This document shows, one piece after another, positions 52,619 to 63,243 of a stretch of DNA of 64,000 bases. The notes under the pieces were generated by a model that saw only the letters and a list, made by a program, of their open reading frames with translations, made no database searches and was not told the DNA's origin. The stretch comes from Rana temporaria (taxonomy: Eukaryota; Chordata; Amphibia; Anura; Ranidae), in contig NC_053490.1 of the NCBI RefSeq assembly GCF_905171775.1, forward strand, positions 460,683,143-460,747,142, given 5' to 3'. Position 1 is the first letter of the stretch; every line of letters begins with the position of its first letter. The translations under genes were made by a program, and so were the position numbers.

Positions 52619-52798
52619 TTAAGCTGGGCAAACATGGCTGAAATTTTGGTTGATGCCTGTGAATCAGCCAACATTTGAGCCATGGGTGGCCTCTGCCGAA
52701 ACCATCCGGCTTTACAAACTTCAACTGAAACATCAAAGAGCCAGTTGGAAAGGAGTCAGCAGAACAGATGCAATCACTGTTTCGGGTGTTGACTGTCA

Positions 52799-53068
52799 GG
52801 CCTCATACACACGACCGGTTTCCTTGGCAGATTCCATCAAGAAACTTGGTGGGAGATTTTTTTTGCCGAGGAAGCCAGTGGTGTGTACATTTTTCAGCGA
52901 GGAAACTGTCGAGGAACTCCACGAGCCAAAAAGAGAGCATGTTCTCTTTTTCCTCGACGGGAATGGAGAAAATTGGTTCGTCGAGTTCCTCGACAAGCCT
53001 AACAAGGAACTCGACGAGGAAAACGATGTGTTTCGGCCGCCGAGTTCCTCGGTCGTGTGTACGAGGCC
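52799..53068. mobile_element. Harbinger-like MITE, 3-bp TSD TCA
   Basis: GGCCTCATACACACGACCGG and CTCGGTCGTGTGTACGAGGCC ends with TCA on both sides (52796-52798, 53069-53071). 270 bp built of GAGGAAC/GTTCCTCG words. Sister copy in the opposite orientation at 62901-63168. Confidence 0.9.
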
Positions 53069-53071
53069 TCA

Positions 53072-54146
53072 GAGTACAATAGCCCACAGCGAGAAATTCT
53101 TTCATTCATGGGGCTTAGTATCTATAGGTTTCCCTGGTTGAGCCAGTTGTGCTGAATGAAAGAAGTGCTAAAATTACAGATTTTACATATAGTTACACCT
53201 ACTGGTCATATCTGGCATTTTAGTGCAACCATAAAATAAAGTGGGCTTGTTTGGAAGCTGCTGAACTTCACTGTCCGAACTCCATTCTACCACATACTGC
53301 AAGCATCAGCATGGCTACTAAAAGACTGTGCAGGCTAGGACATAGAGAAGATTTCCTTTTCTCAGAGGTCCCATATACTGTAATTAAGTCAGGTACGGTT
53401 CACTAAGCAAAATAATTCATGTCTGCTCCGAATCTTGACCTTCATGTTGCGCTTCAGGAATCAGCAGTATTATTAACTAGTAAACTACTCCAAGATATGA
53501 CATGACAGCTGCTGGATTGATTAAGTCCTGGGCATGACCACCGGCCAACCCTCTCTTGGGGTCAACAAAATGCTAGGTGCTGTTTTTAAGCTTATTTTTG
53601 ATTTTTTTTTTTTTATCAACATAACTAAGACATGGCTATCCTTTCAGTTCTCCACTTTACAGTATTGCCTGGATCTGCTTTCCGGAGTTACACATGAATA
53701 TTACCCTTCCTACACATTTCATTTCATCACAGAACACTGGACTGTCATAGTAATGTATGCTATTGTACATCAAGAGGCCACAGGGGAGCCTGGAAGTATA
53801 GAAGGCATAAACCCAATCAAAAAGAGTAGTTGTCAACCTGCCACTCATGCAGACCTATGTGCTCCAGACATTGCTGTCTGTGCTATTACTAGGTGACAGA
53901 ACGTCCTTTAAGCTTTTATTTAGAGGCAGATATACGAGGTTACTTTTTTAAGTGAAGATATCCTTTTTCATTTCTAGTTTATGAAAAGCAGGCTACCCTG
54001 GATTGTGAATGGCATGGACGTGTGTTTGAAGGAGAAGCAAAGCAAGATTTCTATAGATAGGTAGATAGATAAATCCTGTACTGAGCACTGACTGCATTAT
54101 TTACAGCTCAGCCCATAGGTCTGCGCAGCCTAGTTTGTAGGACAGT
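53072..54146. other. Non-coding stretch, nothing recognised
   Basis: About 1.1 kb without repeat ends; a 120-codon frame at 53534 has no recognisable domain and no splice-like context I trust. Confidence 0.4.
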
Positions 54147-54432
54147 GGATGGTGTCAGTCAGTTGAGCAGTGGACATGTCAGTAGGGCAGAGGTTGGTGT
54201 CAGTGGAGCAGTGGAGGGTGTCAGTAGGGCAGTGGATGGTGTCAGTAGGGCAGTGGATGGTGTCAGTAGGGCGGAGGATGGTGTCAGTTGGGCAGTGGAT
54301 GGTGTCAGTAGGGCAGTGGATGGTGTCAGTAGGGCAGTGGATGGTGTCAGTAGGGCAGTGAATTTTGTCAGTAGGGCAGAGGACGGTGTCAGTGGAGCAG
54401 TGGATGGTGTGAGAAGGGCAGAGATTGGTGTG
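54147..54432 (+). repeat. 21-bp minisatellite
   Basis: About 13 units of GTGTCAGTAGGGCAGTGGATG with variants (GTGGAGCAGTGG, GGGCAGAGG). Because the unit is 7 codons long, both strands give spurious periodic open frames (VDGVSRA repeats on the plus strand). It abuts the MITE at 54434. Confidence 0.95.
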
Positions 54433-54433
54433 A

Positions 54434-55004
54434 GGCCTCGTACACACAACCGTTTTCCTCAACAAAATCCATCGAGAAACTTGGTGGCAGAGCTTTTTTG
54501 CCGAGGAAAACGGTCATGTGTATGTTTTTTGTTGAGAAAACAAGTTCTCTTTTTTCTCGTCGGGAGTCTCAATTTCCTCGTCGTGTTTCTCGTCGGGCTC
54601 GAGAAACACGTTCGTGTGTATGCTTAGAAACCCGTGCATGCTCAGAATAAAGTATGAGATGGGAGCGTGCCTCCAGTAAAAGTAGCGTTTGTAATCTAGA
54701 TAGCACATCGTCACGCTGTAACAGACTGAATAGCGTGAATCGTCTGTCACCAAACTTTTACTTAACACGCAGTAACGTGAGATTAGCAAAAGCAGCCCCA
54801 AGGGTGACGCCAATGGAATAGAACTTCCCCTATATAGTGCAGTCGTACGTGTTGTACGTCACCGCGTTTGAGAACGACAAGATTTTGTCTTGACAGTGTG
54901 TACGCAAAGAAAGCTTGACAAGATTTTCGACAAGCCTGACAAGGAACTCGTCGAGGAAAACAATGTTTCTTTTACGACGAGATTCTCGTCGTGTGTACGA
55001 GTCC
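54434..55004. mobile_element. Harbinger-like MITE, GCCTCGTACACAC family copy C (inverted)
   Basis: GGCCTCGTACACACAACCG and TCGTCGTGTGTACGAGTCC ends. Its core is the reverse complement of 51187-51793 (TGCATGCTCAGAATAAAGTA, CAAACTTTTACTTAACACGC). Flanks TGA and TCA do not match. Confidence 0.8.
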
Positions 55005-55273
55005 TCAGTATTTTAAATTTTTTACAATAGTTTTTTTTTTTTTTTAGGAGCCCTGTTGGGGTGCTTTGATGAAAAATTAGGGGTCGAAACAAACACCTGA
55101 TGTCTCACTTTTGAGATCGAGAAAAAGGACTGAGGACAGTCCCTTTCTCTGCAGCCTCAGCTGCACTGGACAGTGAATGAATGAGAAGTGCTCTGTGCTG
55201 AGCGACTTCCTGTTCATTCACAAACTGAATCACTATGCTTTAGTTATGAATTAATAGAGTGAGTGATCAGTAC

Positions 55274-55607
55274 CAGGGCCGATCCGCCCTATAGGCTCAC
55301 TATGCAAGCTGCTTAGGGCGCCGCAAAGCTGCGAAGGGCCCCCCAAATTACTAGAGGCGAGAAGTTATTTTCGCCCCCTCACCCCGCTTCTCAACTCGCT
55401 GGCTGCATGGGAGAAGAGGTAAGAAGTCAGCACCCCCTGCTTCTCAATTTAATGTAAGATGTCATTTCCGACAGCAGAACACCCCCTCCCCCCGCTTCTC
55501 AACTTTCTTTAATGTGACATGTCACTGTCTTTAGCGCCCCCCACTTCTCATTTTTAATGTGCCATGTCATTTTGCTTAGGGCCCCAGGGAGGTCAGGATC
55601 AGCACTG
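55274..55607. mobile_element. hAT MITE, 8-bp TSD ATCAGTAC
   Basis: CAGGGCCGATCCGCC and GGTCAGGATCAGCACTG ends, perfect TSD ATCAGTAC (55266-55273, 55608-55615). Inside, CCCGCTTCTCAAC is repeated with TGACATGTCA spacing. Flanking sequence is itself a dispersed repeat shared with 39225-39320. Confidence 0.9.
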
Positions 55608-55615
55608 ATCAGTAC

Positions 55616-56866
55616 CAATCACTCACTCTGTTCATTCAGAAAAGGGTATGGTAAATTACATATTTACCAGTGCCTTCCTTCGCTCTCCATCCTGAACCAT
55701 GGAACAGGAGTGTGCAACATGGGGGGCCCAGGTAGCAGGGGGAAATAATGCTGCATGGGGTGAATAGGTTGTGCCCAGACACATCCCGTGCACATGCCTA
55801 TGGCTCAGCCTTAAAAAGAATGCAAAGTTTTATAGTACTGTAGTGTGTTCAGCCAGCCATACATGGATCAAAATGTTCCCAATTCATCAGGGACAAGCCA
55901 AGTTTTGATCTTTGTATAGGCTAGCTGGTTGTACACAAGTCAATCTTTCTATCAGTTTGTGTACGACCAGCCTGTCGGGCTTTCCCTGAATGATCAGTGC
56001 CACCAGCTATAGCCAGCTACACTGATCATTGTATTCTGCCTTCCCCACCGGCAGAGTACAGTAGCTCAGCAGGAGTGCTTCCCTCATCCACATTGAATGT
56101 GTGGATGGGGGCATCGATTATTTTTTTTATTCAACCTGCTGCTTGAATGGGAAATTTGTTAATATAGGTAATGTATAATAAAAAGAAAAACATTAGATTA
56201 AAAATAAATCATGAAGAAGGAAAACAGAAGAAAAGGAAGAGAATGTTAGAAATAAGGGCAGTTGGCATTCCAACATATGACCAATAGAATGCTGCTCATT
56301 TTCCTTGTGTTAGTAATGCATACAGGTTTTGTTAACAAACAAATTATTCATTCTGTGTCCCCAATTGACAAGGTTGACATATTTGTGTTTGCTTGATGAG
56401 ATGAATTTCTACTTTATCACTTTAACAAAAAAATGAAGAAACAGCTGCTGACAGGTATGAAGTGTAGGCAGCTAAAGGTGTCTAGTTTTCAATACCCTCT
56501 AATGCGGGGCCAATTTGATTGGGCAAAGCTTTGGCATTTCGTTCCAGAGTCCGAGCTTGTTGCCTCCTCCAATATCCCGTACATGTCTGTTGACCAAAGA
56601 GGCATCCCATCATAGTGATAACCCAATTAGAATCTTTGAAGGTGCAAATGAGTGGACAAACTTCAACACTACCAAGATGCGTTGGAGCTTTTCCTGATCA
56701 GAATAGCCTAGCACTATGGGCTGCACCTATGGGCTGCACCTGTCAGCTGAATGTTTAAAATGAAAGAATAACTGAGGGCAAAACTTTTTGGGGATTTGGA
56801 TAAAGTGGTGAGACGTTAGAACCACTGTCTGTTAGGGAGATTTACTGTCTTTAACTTACCTACTAA
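55616..56866. other. Mostly unrecognised non-coding sequence
   Basis: 55850-56030 contains a CAGCCATACATGG-type MITE fragment with GTTGTACAC/GTGTACGAC inverted words. No long frames and no exon signals I trust. Confidence 0.4.
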
Positions 56867-57174
56867 GGGGCAGATCCACAAAAGGATTACGCCGGCGTAT
56901 CTACTGATACGCCGGCGTAATTTTAAATTTACCGCGTCGTATCTTTGTTTTGTATCCACAAAACAAGATACGACGGCATCTGGGCTCGATCCGACAGGCA
57001 TACGTCTTAGTACGCTGTCGGATCTAAGCTGCAATTTTTCGGCGGCCGCTAGGTGGCGTTCCCGTCGAAATCCGCGTTGAGTATGCAAATTAGCTATTTA
57101 CGGGTATACACGAACGTACGTCGGGCCGGCGAATTTTTTTCCATCGTTTGTGTTCGGCTTTTTCCGGCGTATAG
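56867..57174. mobile_element. Left half of a GGGGCAGATCCAC MITE
   Basis: GGGGCAGATCCACAAAAGG with ACGCCGGCGTATCTACTGAT palindrome, then GCCGCTAGGTGGCGTTCCCG and GAGTATGCAAATTAGC as in 18110-18705. The right end is missing; from about 57175 the sequence belongs to another palindromic element. Confidence 0.75.
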
Positions 57175-57590
57175 TTAAAGCTGCTATATGGTGGCGTATC
57201 ATCGGTGGCCTCGTCGGGTCCGGCGTCCGTCTGCGGCTTCGGTGGTGTCCTCCTCGTAGGGTCCGGCGTCCATCTGTGGTGTCCTCCCCGCTCGATCCCC
57301 GCTTCCTGCGCTGAGTTTGAACTACTGCGCCGGCATATACCGAGCGCAGTACACTCGTGTATAGTCGGGCAGGCTCGGCTCCTCTCGCGGTCACGTCCTG
57401 TACATCCAGGACGTGACTGCGAGAGGAGCCGAGCCTGCCCGACTATACACAAGTGTACTGCTCTCGGTATATGCCGGCGCAGTAGTTCAAACTCGGCGCG
57501 GGAAAGCGGGTATCGGCGTATATCGCGCACCCACGATTTTGCCCTGAATTTCAGGGCAAAAAAGTGTGCGGTATACGCCGATAAATACGG
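57175..57590. mobile_element. Palindromic MITE (TACCGTATTTATCGG family), left end lost
   Basis: Ends GTATACGCCGATAAATACGG before TA (57591-57592). A large hairpin lies at about 57295-57510: GACTATACACAAGTGTACTG pairs with CAGTACACTCGTGTATAGTC, and CAGGACGTGACTGCGAGAGG with CCTCTCGCGGTCACGTCCTG. Same family as 58064-58528. Confidence 0.75.
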
Positions 57591-57592
57591 TA

Positions 57593-57771
57593 CTTTGACA
57601 TGTACCAACTACCTAAATATTGTTGCTGACCAAGTACACTCCTTTAGGAAAATGGTATTCATTGATGGTACTGGCCTATTTTAGCAGGATAATACACCCT
57701 GCCACAATGCAAAAATAATTCAAGAATGGTTTGAGGATCACAACAATGAATTTGAGGTATTGACTTCTTAG
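57593..57771 (+). pseudogene. Tc1-like transposase remnant
   Basis: Plus frame: TNYLNIVADQVHSF then, past a stop, QDNTPCHNAKIIQEWFEDHN and NEFEVLTS. This is the Tc1 DDE block with the second Asp (QDN-P-C/KH). The continuation WPPQSPDLNPIE is not present. The piece begins where the palindromic MITE ends, so the 5' part was displaced or lost. Confidence 0.85.
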
Positions 57772-58063
57772 GGATGTGGTGGAAAAATATATAGGTTGCT
57801 AAGTTGAATGAGTACATGGACATAGGGAAGTTGATAAACCGCAACACTACAAACTGGAACCACAACATTTGAGCCTATCATTACAAGGTAAGACAAACAA
57901 ATGACACAGAGAATATAACAAGACTACTACTTAGTTTAAACAATAAAACATTTTAAAGTGTTCAATGCCTTTAGAGCAATGGTTGACAACTTATGAGCTA
58001 AAGGGAGCATCAAAACAGCCCCTGACATCACCAAAAGCCTGCACATATTGTTCAATATATATA
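57772..58063. other. Non-coding spacer
   Basis: About 290 bases following the Tc1 remnant; no recognisable transposase continuation. Confidence 0.4.
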
Positions 58064-58528
58064 CCGTATTTATCGGCGTATATCACGCACTATTTTCCCC
58101 TTATACGCCGATAGCCACTTCCCGCGCTCAGTTTGAAATCCTGCGCCGACATATACCGAGTGCAGTACACTCGGGTACATTCGGCCAGGCTCGGCTTCGC
58201 TCGTGCTCACGCATAAACGTCACAGAGCGTGAGCGCGAGCTAAGCCGAGCCTTGCCGAATGTACCTGAATGTACTGCACTCGGTATATGTCGGCGGAGGC
58301 GTTCGAACTGAGCGCGGGAAGCGGGGACACGACGTGAGGCGCGCGCTGGAGAAGCCGGGAGGACACCATCGAGGCCGCAGACGGACGCCGGACCGGACGA
58401 TGGACGCTGGGAAGACACCAAAACTGTAAGTAATAAAATCATATAACTTTTTTTTTTACAGGAATTTCGGGGGCAACATTAGGGGTGCGCGGTATACGCG
58501 GGAGCGCGTTATACCGCGATAAATACGG
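58064..58528. mobile_element. Palindromic MITE with TA target (CCGTATTTATCGGCG)
   Basis: CCGTATTTATCGGCGTATA and TACCGCGATAAATACGG ends flanked by TA (58062-58063, 58529-58530). Large hairpin at about 58113-58325 (CGCGCTCAGTTTGAA... / ...TTCGAACTGAGCGCG). Tc1/mariner-type by TSD. Confidence 0.85.
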
Positions 58529-58530
58529 TA

Positions 58531-59091
58531 ATACTTGAGAGGAAAAGGGGGGCAAAGCGTGTGGACATGCTTCATTTTTGGCTGTGGATATGCTGCATAT
58601 GAAATTGGGAACATGTTAAATGAGGCTTGTAGAAATCAATGCTATTAACCTAATAAATATTCCCATTATAAACTGCTGAGGTTCAAGGGCTGCACATCAT
58701 AGGGCCACATGCACCCTTGGGCTGTAGGTTGAGCACTGGGGCTTTAATATATTTGTTGGGGTGGCAACTAAGTACCTTTTACCTGCTTGTTCTATAATCA
58801 ATACCTGGACAGTGCCTGGACATTCTGGTATCCAAGGCAGGGTCCCCTAAGCACCCCAAGTTTTTATTTAATTCAGCCAAATACAGCTGATTACCTGTAT
58901 TTACACTTCTAAAATGTTTTTATGTCTCTGCTTTTTGCCCCAGTGACAACTGCCTCCATTTCTTGGACAAGTTTCACAGGGATAATCTAATCAACACAAC
59001 AAAAGCAGATTGGGCGCTTAAAGACTGTCTCCCCATCATAGTGTCATGATGACAGCTGAAAAACAAGAGTTAGTAATTAGTTTGCAGGTAA
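58531..59091. other. Non-coding stretch, nothing recognised
   Basis: About 560 bases, no repeat ends or coding pattern. Confidence 0.4.
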
Positions 59092-59448
59092 AGCAGGCCA
59101 TACACGGTCGAATTTCGAACAAATTTTCTTTTCAAAATCAGAAAGTTTGTTTTTTTGTGATCCGATGATGCCACCATTGATTTTTGAAATTCGGCCGACC
59201 AAACCTTCATGTTGCCGGGAATATTCTTTTCTCTCCGGGAATATTCTTTTTTTGCACATGCGCATTTTTTTCTATTTAATTTCTCGTACGATTCTACCAT
59301 AATTGATCAGAAAATCATTTGTTTTGATTGCCGCACGAAAATCAGCTGTTGCTGCAGCCCCCTAACGGTGCGAAATTCGTACGAAAATTCTTTGATACGA
59401 TTTTCAAAAGAAAATTCTTTTGAAATTCGAACCGTGTATGGCCACCTT
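59092..59448. mobile_element. Harbinger-like MITE (GGCCATACACGG), 3-bp TSD TAA
   Basis: AGCAGGCCATACACGGTCG and CGAACCGTGTATGGCCACCT ends, TAA on both sides (59089-59091, 59449-59451). Inside, AAATTTTCTTTTCAAAATC and GATTTTCAAAAGAAAATTC are mirrored. Confidence 0.88.
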
Positions 59449-59451
59449 AAG

Positions 59452-60940
59452 TTTTTGATCTCTGCTTGAACAATTGCACATTTGAGCATTGCAACATAAA
59501 GGGTCACTAAAGGAATTTATTTTTTTAGCTAAATAGCTTCCTTTACCTTACTGCAGTCCTGGTTTCATGTCCTCATTGCTCGTTTTTGCTTTGATGTTGC
59601 TGTAAAACTGCTGTGATCTCCACACTTCCTGGTTGTCTGGCTCCTTATAACCACCATACTGGGAGATTTTCACGATGGTCTAAGCTGTCATTACTGTGTG
59701 TCTAAAACTTAACAAAACCAATCAGATTCATTTTAAAAACAAAACACTGCCCTGGATTTATTTGTTTTTGTTCTGTGGGTCTCTTTACTTCACAGAAACA
59801 TGAAACCAGTTTAAAAATGAAAGTGAAACTGTAGACACATTATATGATTGAATTTAATCTCTTTTAATCATTTTTAAAAGGAATCAGTTAACTTTTATGT
59901 CTCTAAACCCTGTAAACAGTAATTTCAGCAAAAAAAAAAATTCCTTTAGTGATCCTTTAATCCATGCTGGTAGGTGTCCTATGGACATGGCTTTGGTCCT
60001 TATTCGATATGTTTTCTACTGTATGTCTATATCACCACATTTTTGTTTGTTTTCTGACCTATTAGACACATGTTTAAATCTAGAATCTACTATAGAAGTA
60101 CCCCTGACGAAGGGCTTGAACCTGAAACGTGTTAGGTACAGAAAATCGATTTTGGACAATGGAGAGTAATATTACATTTAGTATGTACAGTTTTTGTCTG
60201 TTTGCATTTGCTCTTGCTTTGTTTTATAAATCACCACATGTGTGATTGATCTTTTTTATATGTATAAATTAAAATAGTTTTATACAACTTTGGTAGAGTT
60301 GTTGCTGGTAAAATCCCATCTCAGGGGGTATCTCTATTTTCTTTATATCCAGGGATGTGGCAACTACCTACTATGTTCTGATATGGTGGAAGCATTTAAA
60401 AAAGTAGTAGTAGTAGAAACATGTAGCCCTGGAAACCGACTTCACTTCCTGTTTGTTCAGCTTCCTGTTGTAGTCACACTGTTTTCAGTGACCTGTGCTT
60501 TCCTGCTGTTCGGCCACAGCAGGCAGCTTTCTCACGCAGGATCTGCCCTTCATCCAGATCTCCCGGTATACACATATTTCCCCTCGTCGTCCTCTACTGC
60601 TGCAGGATGGGATTGGATCCACCTCTGGTAATGCTATTATACATTCAGCTCAGGATTCTTGCTGTTTTTATTGCTGTTTCAGTGTTGGAATAAACTGTGT
60701 TTTATTTGACTTCCGGCTACTTGTGTTACTGGGCTCTGGACTTCCAATCATCACTATCATTAGCCCCACACATATGGCCCATGGACAGTTTACATTCTGG
60801 TGCATTATAGCATGAACACCTGACAGTGGTTTGGTTGTGCATAATCTAATCAACAAATGTTAAAGTTTATAGTAAAATCTCTCTTTTTTTGTAATATATT
60901 TACTTCCCCCCATCATGCCTGTGGAAGTCATGCTTGTAAC
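59452..60940. other. Non-coding stretch with a GAAACGTGT motif
   Basis: At 60103-60137: CCCTGACGAAGGGCTTGAACCTGAAACGTGTTAGG, the same class of motif as at 24893 and 45294. A 113-codon frame at 60290 has no recognised domain. No terminal repeats. Confidence 0.4.
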
Positions 60941-61292
60941 TAGACATATATATTTTTTTGTTTCGTTTCGTCTCATTCTGTAGATTTGTAAAGATTCGTA
61001 ATTTCGTAATACACAAGTTTTCCTATTCGGACCCGTTCGTATTTTGTAAGATGCAAGTTTTCCTATTCGGACTTGTTCGTATTTTCGTAACAGTCTTATT
61101 TTCGTTGATACTGAATGATTCGTAATTCTGTTTAATTTATTTTCCTTGATTCGAAATTCGTAATTTTGTTACATAATAATTTTCGTTTAATGGATTCGTA
61201 ATTTTGTACTTTCGTAAATACATTGCGGCGTGGTCATTCGCAATCTCGTATTTTAGTTTCATTTTCAACACCCGGCTATTGGCTAATCCATA

Positions 61293-62317
61293 TTAACCAG
61301 TTACTCACCGCCCTATAGACGATATACGTCTACAAGGCGATTGCTTAACTCTGGGAGGACGTCCATGGACATCCTCCCAGAATCACGCGCCCTCTGGGGC
61401 GCGCACACGGGAATGTCCGTGACCGCCGGCGCATCACGGATCACGGTAAATCACCGCTGATAGCGGCGGTTTACCACGTGATCGCTCTGTCCAATGACGG
61501 AGCGATCACTTGTAAACAAACCGGCGTCATGTAATGACGCCGGTTCCTCCCTCCCCTCTCTGTACCGAATGGTACAATGTGAGAGGAGGGGGGGGGAGAG
61601 AGCGGATGCAGCACGAGTGCTGTGGGCTGGATCTGTGACAACTGCAGTCACAGATCCAGCCATTCATCCCTGCTCAGCCACCCCTGCCCCATACTAAGAC
61701 TGTGCAATACTCTGCAATACCCCACAATACTCTTCAATACCCCACAATACTCTGCAATACCCCACACTACTCTGCAATACCCCACACTACTCTTCAATAC
61801 CCCACACTACTCTGCAATGCCCCACACTACTCTGCAATACCCCACACTACTCTGCAATACCCCACAATACTCTGCAATACCCCACAATACCCTGCAACGT
61901 CGCCTATGGGGATTTTTAAGTAGCGAAGTTTGGCGCCATTCCACGAGCGTGTGCAATTTGGAAGGGTGACATGTTGGGTATCTATTTACTCGGCATAACT
62001 TCATCTTTCACATTTATGCAAAAGAATGAAGAAAAAATACAAAATTTGCTAAATTTTATATCAGAAACAATGAAAAATTCTTTTTTTTTACAGAATTTTC
62101 AGTCTTTTTTCTCTTATAGCTCAAAAAAATAAAAAACCCAACGGTGATTATATACCACCAAAAGAAAGCTCTATTTGTGTGAAAAAAAGGACGAAAATGT
62201 CATTTGGGTACAATGTTGTATGACTAAGTAATTGTCATTCAAATTGTGAGAGCACCGAAAGCTGAAAATTGGTCTGGTTATTAAGTGGGTTTACGTGCCT
62301 GGTGGTCAAGTGGTTAA
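61293..62317. mobile_element. TTAA-flanked element inside the hAT copy
   Basis: TTAACCAGTTACTCACCGCC and GCCTGGTGGTCAAGTGGTTAA with TTAA flanks (61293-61296, 62314-62317). The empty site CATATTAAGATA survives in hAT copy 1 at 19063-19074. It carries the minisatellite 61690-61895. Confidence 0.92.
61690..61895 (+). repeat. 20-bp minisatellite
   Basis: About 10 units of TACTCTGCAATACCCCACAA with variants (CTTCAATAC, CACACTAC). It lies inside the TTAA element and interrupts the sequence found continuously in its relatives. Confidence 0.95.
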
Positions 62318-62332
62318 GATAGACTTTCTCTT

Positions 62333-62410
62333 CAGCCCCGTACACACAGTCTGACCTTTTGCCAACAAGCTTGAAAATGAGCAAGTTTTCCAAAAAATCG
62401 AGGCTTTACA
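62333..62410. mobile_element. Deleted Harbinger-like MITE
   Basis: AGCCCCGTACACACAGTCTG...GTTTTCCAAAAAATC joins directly to GAGGCTTTACACTG. Compared with 19189-19368 at the same place in copy 1, about 100 internal bases are missing. Confidence 0.8.
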
Positions 62411-62900
62411 CTGTCCAATGTGACACAGCACAAAAGAGATAAGCTGATTGGCTAAGATATTAAGTAAGATACATCACTCACTAACTACACTGCCCAGTGC
62501 CCATTCGAAAGAATGATTCGAGTACACAAATTTATGAACAGACAAAGAAACGGATTTACAAACCACACAAATGAAAATACGAACATACGAATGAAAATAC
62601 AAATATACGAAATTACTAACAGACAAAGGATTTAAAATACGGAATGCAAATCGTTCAATATAGATGTCATTTTCGTTCTTTTGCTGTTTCGGTGTTTCGT
62701 ATTTTAGTAAGTTTGTCCAATCGTACGTTCGTATTTTCGCTTGTTCGTTATTTTGCTTATTCCTAATTTCGTAATTTTCGTATTTTAGTACTTTCAGCTA
62801 TTCGGATGCTCGAATTGATCCGAATGTACGAAAACGAAAAAATTTGTACGAAAATCCATTCGTTACGAACGGAATCGCACATGTCTACTTGTAACTGTGA

Positions 62901-63168
62901 AGCCTCGTACACACGACCGAGGAACTCGACGGGCAAAACACATCGTTTTCCTCGTCGAGTTCCTTGTTAGGCTGTCGAGGAACTCGACAAGCCAATTTTC
63001 TCCATTCCCGTCAAGGAAATAGAGAACATGCTCTCTTTTTGGCTCGTCGAGTTTCTCGACAGTTTCCTCGACGAAAATGTACACACGAACGGTTTCCTCG
63101 GCAAAAAATATCTCCCAGCAAGTTTCTTGCTGTTTTTTGCCGAGAAACTCGGTCGTGTGTACGAGGCC
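62901..63168. mobile_element. Harbinger-like MITE, sister of 52799-53068 (inverted)
   Basis: AGCCTCGTACACACGACCGAGG and GGTCGTGTGTACGAGGCC ends. The internal order of GTTCCTCG words is the reverse complement of 52799-53068. Flanks TGA and TAA do not match. Confidence 0.8.
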
Positions 63169-63243
63169 TAAGCCTTGCATTGCCTCATGGGACTTGTAGT
63201 TTCGCAACACTTGAAGGGCCACCAGTTTGAGATCCCAGCTCTA
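63169..63243. mobile_element. Terminal fragment of a hAT MITE
   Basis: GCCTCATGGGACTTGTAGTTTCGCAACACTTGAAGGGCCACCAGTTTGAGATCC-like sequence parallels the right end of 7469-7613. Only one end is present. Confidence 0.6.

Larger units (their letters stand above)
60941..62887. mobile_element. ATTCG-rich hAT element, copy 2, interrupted
   Basis: Ends TAGACATATATATTT and GCACATGTCTA, perfect 8-bp TSD CTTGTAAC (60933-60940, 62888-62895). Matches copy 1 (18740-19812) along its length: GATTCGTAATTCTGT, GGCTAATCCATATTAA, AAAGAGATAAGCTGATTGGC, CACTGCCCAGTGCCCATTCG. It has gained a TTAA element (61293-62317) absent from copy 1 and lacks the poly(A) insert of copy 1. Confidence 0.9.

Noticed and set aside
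54130..54627. 160-codon frame with VDGVSRA repeats and the 111-codon minus frame with PTDTIHC repeats
   Set aside because: Pure translation of a 21-bp minisatellite plus a MITE.
56897..56925. Direct ACGCCGGCGTA repeats considered as a CRISPR-like array
   Set aside because: Only terminal MITE words with no regular spacer; eukaryotic context.
60290..60631. 113-codon frame with hydrophobic segments, possible small membrane protein
   Set aside because: No start context, splice signals or recognisable family; TTCACTTCCTG/CTTCCTGTTG words look repeat-derived.
61299..61560. TTTACCACGTGATCGCTC region considered as a regulatory E-box cluster
   Set aside because: It is part of the GC-rich inverted words of a TTAA element and recurs with it.
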